From positions 143,296 to 207,295 of the forward strand of contig DATESN010000015.1 in the NCBI GenBank assembly GCA_035270785.1: DNA of 64,000 bases, in the 5' to 3' direction. Made by a program: the position numbers and the translations under genes. The DNA is from DATESN01 sp035270785. GTDB taxonomy: Bacteria; Bacillota; Clostridia; Lachnospirales; Lachnospiraceae. The notes under the pieces were generated by a model. It saw only the letters and a program-made list of their open reading frames with translations. It made no database searches and was not told the origin of the DNA. Below are positions 61,523 to 64,000 of this stretch, piece by piece. Within the stretch, counting starts at the first letter, position 1. Each line of letters begins with the position of its first letter.

Positions 61523-62408
61523 TACATTAGCATATACCTTGAAACAAGGTATTCGAAATATTTTTCGTAATAAATGGTTTTCTCTTGCATCTGTCGCAAC
61601 AATAAGTGCCTGCCTGTTTTTGTTTGGACTTTTTTATGCGGTATTGTTTAACTTTCAATTTATGGTTAAAACTGCACAAGAAGGTGTATCGGTATCTGTA
61701 TTTTTTGATAAAGGGATTAGTGACGAGCGAATGGCTGAAATAGGTGAAATGATAAACCGTCGTATTGAAGTTTCTAGAGTAGAATTTGTATCCGCTGATG
61801 AGGCTTGGGAATCATTCAAAGATGATTATTTAGGTGAATATTCAGATGGTTTTACAGAAAATCCAATTGCAGATTCCGCCAATTATTCAGTTTTTTTAAG
61901 TGATGTTTCCATGCAAGGGGCATTAGTCACTTATGTGGAGTCTATTAATGGAGTAAGGGCAGTATATAAATCGGAGTTAGTTGCTAATACATTAACAGGT
62001 GTCAATGCGTTAATAGGTTACGTATCCATTGGAATTATCACTTTACTTTTAGCAGTATCTATATTTTTAATTAGTAATACAGTTACCATTGGTATTTCCG
62101 TTAGAAAAGAAGAAATTTCGATTATGAAATATATTGGAGCGACTGATTATTTTGTCCGTTCGCCATTTATTATAGAAGGTGTTGTAATTGGTTTGTTTGG
62201 TTCCTTACTACCACTTATGCTTATTTATGTTATTTACAATAATGTGGTTAGCTATGTAGTGGATAGATTTGGTATATTATCAGATTTACTCAAATTTTTA
62301 CCCGTGAATATTGTGTTTGCTACTTTGGTTCCGGTATCTATTATTATTGGAGTTGGGATTGGATTTATTGGTAGTTTTACAACTGTGCGAAGACATTTAA
62401 AAGTATAA
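61512..62408 (+). CDS. ftsX: Cell division protein FtsX
   Basis: This 298-residue protein has one N-terminal helix after LKQGIRNIFRNKWFSLASVATI, an extracellular domain (about 45-165; FFDKGISDERM) and three C-terminal helices with ISVRKEEISIMKYIGATDYFV. This four-helix layout is FtsX. The start at 61512 has AAGGTGG eight bases upstream; a GTG at 61500 is less likely. The M23 hydrolase gene follows by 13 bases, as expected for its partner. Confidence 0.96.
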   Translation: MRISTLAYTLKQGIRNIFRNKWFSLASVATISACLFLFGLFYAVLFNFQFMVKTAQEGVSVSVFFDKGISDERMAEIGEMINRRIEVSRVEFVSADEAWESFKDDYLGEYSDGFTENPIADSANYSVFLSDVSMQGALVTYVESINGVRAVYKSELVANTLTGVNALIGYVSIGIITLLLAVSIFLISNTVTIGISVRKEEISIMKYIGATDYFVRSPFIIEGVVIGLFGSLLPLMLIYVIYNNVVSYVVDRFGILSDLLKFLPVNIVFATLVPVSIIIGVGIGFIGSFTTVRRHLKV

Positions 62409-62421
62409 GAAGGAGAACACC

Positions 62422-63651
62422 ATGAAAAAATGGAAACAACAGCTTAGATTATTACTTGGAATTATAATATGCATTTCGCTTTTTCAGCCGGGAAAGGTAT
62501 CCGCTTCTTCTTATTCCAATTTGACAAACGATAGTATTAAAGAAAAAGAGGCAGCAGTTGAAAAGGCGAAAAAAGAAAAAGAAACAATACAAGCAGGAAT
62601 CACAAATGTAAAAGATATCTTAAAGGGTCTGGAACATACGAAAGATAATTTAGAAGATTATATTATTGAGGTTGATGCAAGTTTAATGAGTGTTCAAGAA
62701 AAGATTAATGATTTAGAAGAAAAGATAACGGAAAAAGAACAACAAATTGATACAACCCTGGCGGCTCTTGAGGATGCAAGATTAGTAGAAGAGGCGCAAT
62801 ACGAGGCTATGAAAGAAAGAATTAAATTCATGTACGAAAGAGGTAGCAACTTTTACCTTGAATTAATCTTATCTGCAGACAGTTTTGGAGATTTTTTAAA
62901 CAAAACAGAATATATAAACAGTCTATCGGAATATGATAGAAAGATGCTTGATGAGTATGTGGCAAATAAAGAGTTGATCCAACTTTGCAAAGAACAATTA
63001 GAAGCAGAACAAGTAACCTTAGAAGAAGCAAGAGCTGCTCAGCAAAGCGAACAGGATTCACTACAAACCTTATTATCTGCAAAAGAACAACAAATAAATC
63101 AAACAAAAGGGGATATTAATAGTAGAGAAGCTCAAATCGCAGCATTAAAAGCAGAAGAAGAAGCACAGAATCAATCAATAAAAGATTTAGAAGCATTAAT
63201 AGCTGCGGACAAGAGGAGACTGGCCGAGCAAAATGGTTTAGTTAGAACCTATGATGGGGGCGTGTTCGCCTTCCCTGCACCAAAATATACTTCCGTTTCA
63301 AGTGATTTTGGTTATCGGACGCATCCGATACTTGGGGTACAGCTATTTCATAATGGCGTGGATTTAGCATCACCAGCAGGTTCTCCTATTTTGGCGGCAT
63401 ATAATGGAACTGTCATAGCAGCTTCTTATACAAGCGTCATGGGTAATTATATTATGATAGATCATGGAGATAGTTTATATACAGTTTATATGCATGCATC
63501 TGCATTATATGTATCTGAGGGAGATATTGTATCAAAGGGATCAACAATAGGAGCAGTAGGTACTACTGGACGTTCTACAGGAAATCATTTACATTTTAGT
63601 GTCCGCTTAAACGGGGATTACGTAAGTCCATGGAATTATATATCTAACTAG
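62422..63651 (+). CDS. Secreted coiled-coil M23 peptidoglycan hydrolase (EnvC/PcsB-like)
   Basis: This 409-residue protein has a signal peptide (cut near VSA at about 29), a long coiled coil (about 35-260; KEKEAAVEKAKKEKETIQ, LEEKITEKEQQI) and a LytM/M23 domain. YRTHPILGVQLFHNGVDLAS carries the HxxxD ligands, and GNHLHFSVRL the HxH, so the zinc site is complete and the enzyme is probably active. Coiled-coil hydrolases beside ftsEX are activated by FtsX (EnvC, PcsB, CwlO logic). AAGGAGAAC precedes the ATG. Confidence 0.92.
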   Translation: MKKWKQQLRLLLGIIICISLFQPGKVSASSYSNLTNDSIKEKEAAVEKAKKEKETIQAGITNVKDILKGLEHTKDNLEDYIIEVDASLMSVQEKINDLEEKITEKEQQIDTTLAALEDARLVEEAQYEAMKERIKFMYERGSNFYLELILSADSFGDFLNKTEYINSLSEYDRKMLDEYVANKELIQLCKEQLEAEQVTLEEARAAQQSEQDSLQTLLSAKEQQINQTKGDINSREAQIAALKAEEEAQNQSIKDLEALIAADKRRLAEQNGLVRTYDGGVFAFPAPKYTSVSSDFGYRTHPILGVQLFHNGVDLASPAGSPILAAYNGTVIAASYTSVMGNYIMIDHGDSLYTVYMHASALYVSEGDIVSKGSTIGAVGTTGRSTGNHLHFSVRLNGDYVSPWNYISN

Positions 63652-63677
63652 CAAATTAGGAAAGCTCGGGGCATACA

Positions 63678-64000
63678 ATGGAAAACAAAAAATATTATTG
63701 GAGTGGTTTAGTTAGTGGTTTATTGTTTGCGCTTTTAGTTGTTAGCTGTGCTTATGTAGGAACACGTATTTACCATTCTAATAGCGACAATAAAGCGGAT
63801 ATAGAAGTAACAACAAAAGATGGATCTTCTACAAACGGGAACAAAGAAGTGGAATCAATTGTAAACGAGAAGACATTAGAAAAAATTAAGGTATTAGAAG
63901 ATGCAGTTGACCAGTACTATTTAAAGGAAGTTACGAATACGCAATTAGAAAACGGTATTTATGAAGGAATTCTGGATTCTCTGGGAGATCCTTACTCAAC
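63678..64000 (+). CDS. C-terminal processing protease (S41/CtpA type), 5' part
   Basis: The frame starts at ATG 63678 and runs off the window. It encodes a membrane helix (about 8-30), a Ser/Thr-rich linker, and KIKVLEDAVDQYYLKEV, then LENGIYEGILDSLGDPYS, the conserved N-terminus of S41 carboxyl-terminal proteases. Position after an FtsX-M23 pair fits a ctpA-like gene. The active site lies beyond the window. Confidence 0.85.
   Translation, partial: MENKKYYWSGLVSGLLFALLVVSCAYVGTRIYHSNSDNKADIEVTTKDGSSTNGNKEVESIVNEKTLEKIKVLEDAVDQYYLKEVTNTQLENGIYEGILDSLGDPYS

Overview
The window is AT-rich, densely coding chromosomal DNA with strong AGGAGG-type ribosome sites and frequent GTG/TTG starts. The gene set (hrcA-grpE-dnaK-dnaJ with a CIRCE operator, IreB, RNase J, the YrrK/YrrL/YrrM-like run, type III glutamine synthetase, FtsEX with a secreted M23 hydrolase) points to a Gram-positive Clostridia, most likely a plant-fibre-degrading member of the Lachnospiraceae. 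That placement is inference from gene content and protein style, not from a search.

Bases 1 to about 25,600 form one co-directional galacto/glucomannan utilisation locus. In order it holds two GH36 alpha-galactosidases (the first cut by the window edge), a cellobiose/mannobiose 2-epimerase, and a GH130 mannosylglucose phosphorylase closed by a terminator. A well-formed promoter at 5638 then starts a long second unit: a solute-binding protein fused to carbohydrate-binding-like domains, two permeases, an NHL beta-propeller protein, a Yip1-like membrane protein, a large DUF5696-type membrane-anchored protein, two more permeases, a lipoprotein binding protein, a membrane-anchored GH26 mannanase with a CBM, a YesL-type protein, a LacI regulator, a second GH130 phosphorylase, and an unusual GH1 glycosidase / mannose-6-phosphate isomerase fusion. 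The expected flow is extracellular cleavage of mannan by GH26, capture and import by two ABC systems that lack local ATPases, intracellular removal of galactose, epimerisation and phosphorolysis to mannose-1-phosphate, and entry into glycolysis through ManA. The NHL-Yip1-DUF5696 trio between the two importers is the least understood part and the best candidate for an undescribed surface system.

Bases 25,600-28,600 carry an aminotransferase, a patatin-like phospholipase and UppP, ending in a terminator shared with a convergent minus-strand operon (28,638-36,436). That operon encodes three different adaptor lipoproteins, a large FtsX-type permease and two MacB-like ATPases.

From 36,600 rightward everything except one HPr-like gene is on the plus strand and mostly housekeeping: the CIRCE-controlled heat-shock operon, prmA, rsmE, a NifS-like cysteine desulfurase with ThiI, mtaB, the IreB-RuvX-DUF1292-Fur-RNase J-YlbF-YceG-TrmR-TrhP run, type III glutamine synthetase, a tRNA-Gln(CTG), an acyl-ACP thioesterase, a CvfB-like S1 protein, a CPBP protease, a degenerate TagA-like protein, a CdaR/PucR regulator, and ftsE-ftsX-M23 hydrolase followed by the start of a CtpA-type protease at the right edge. 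No CRISPR array, insertion sequence or prophage was seen.
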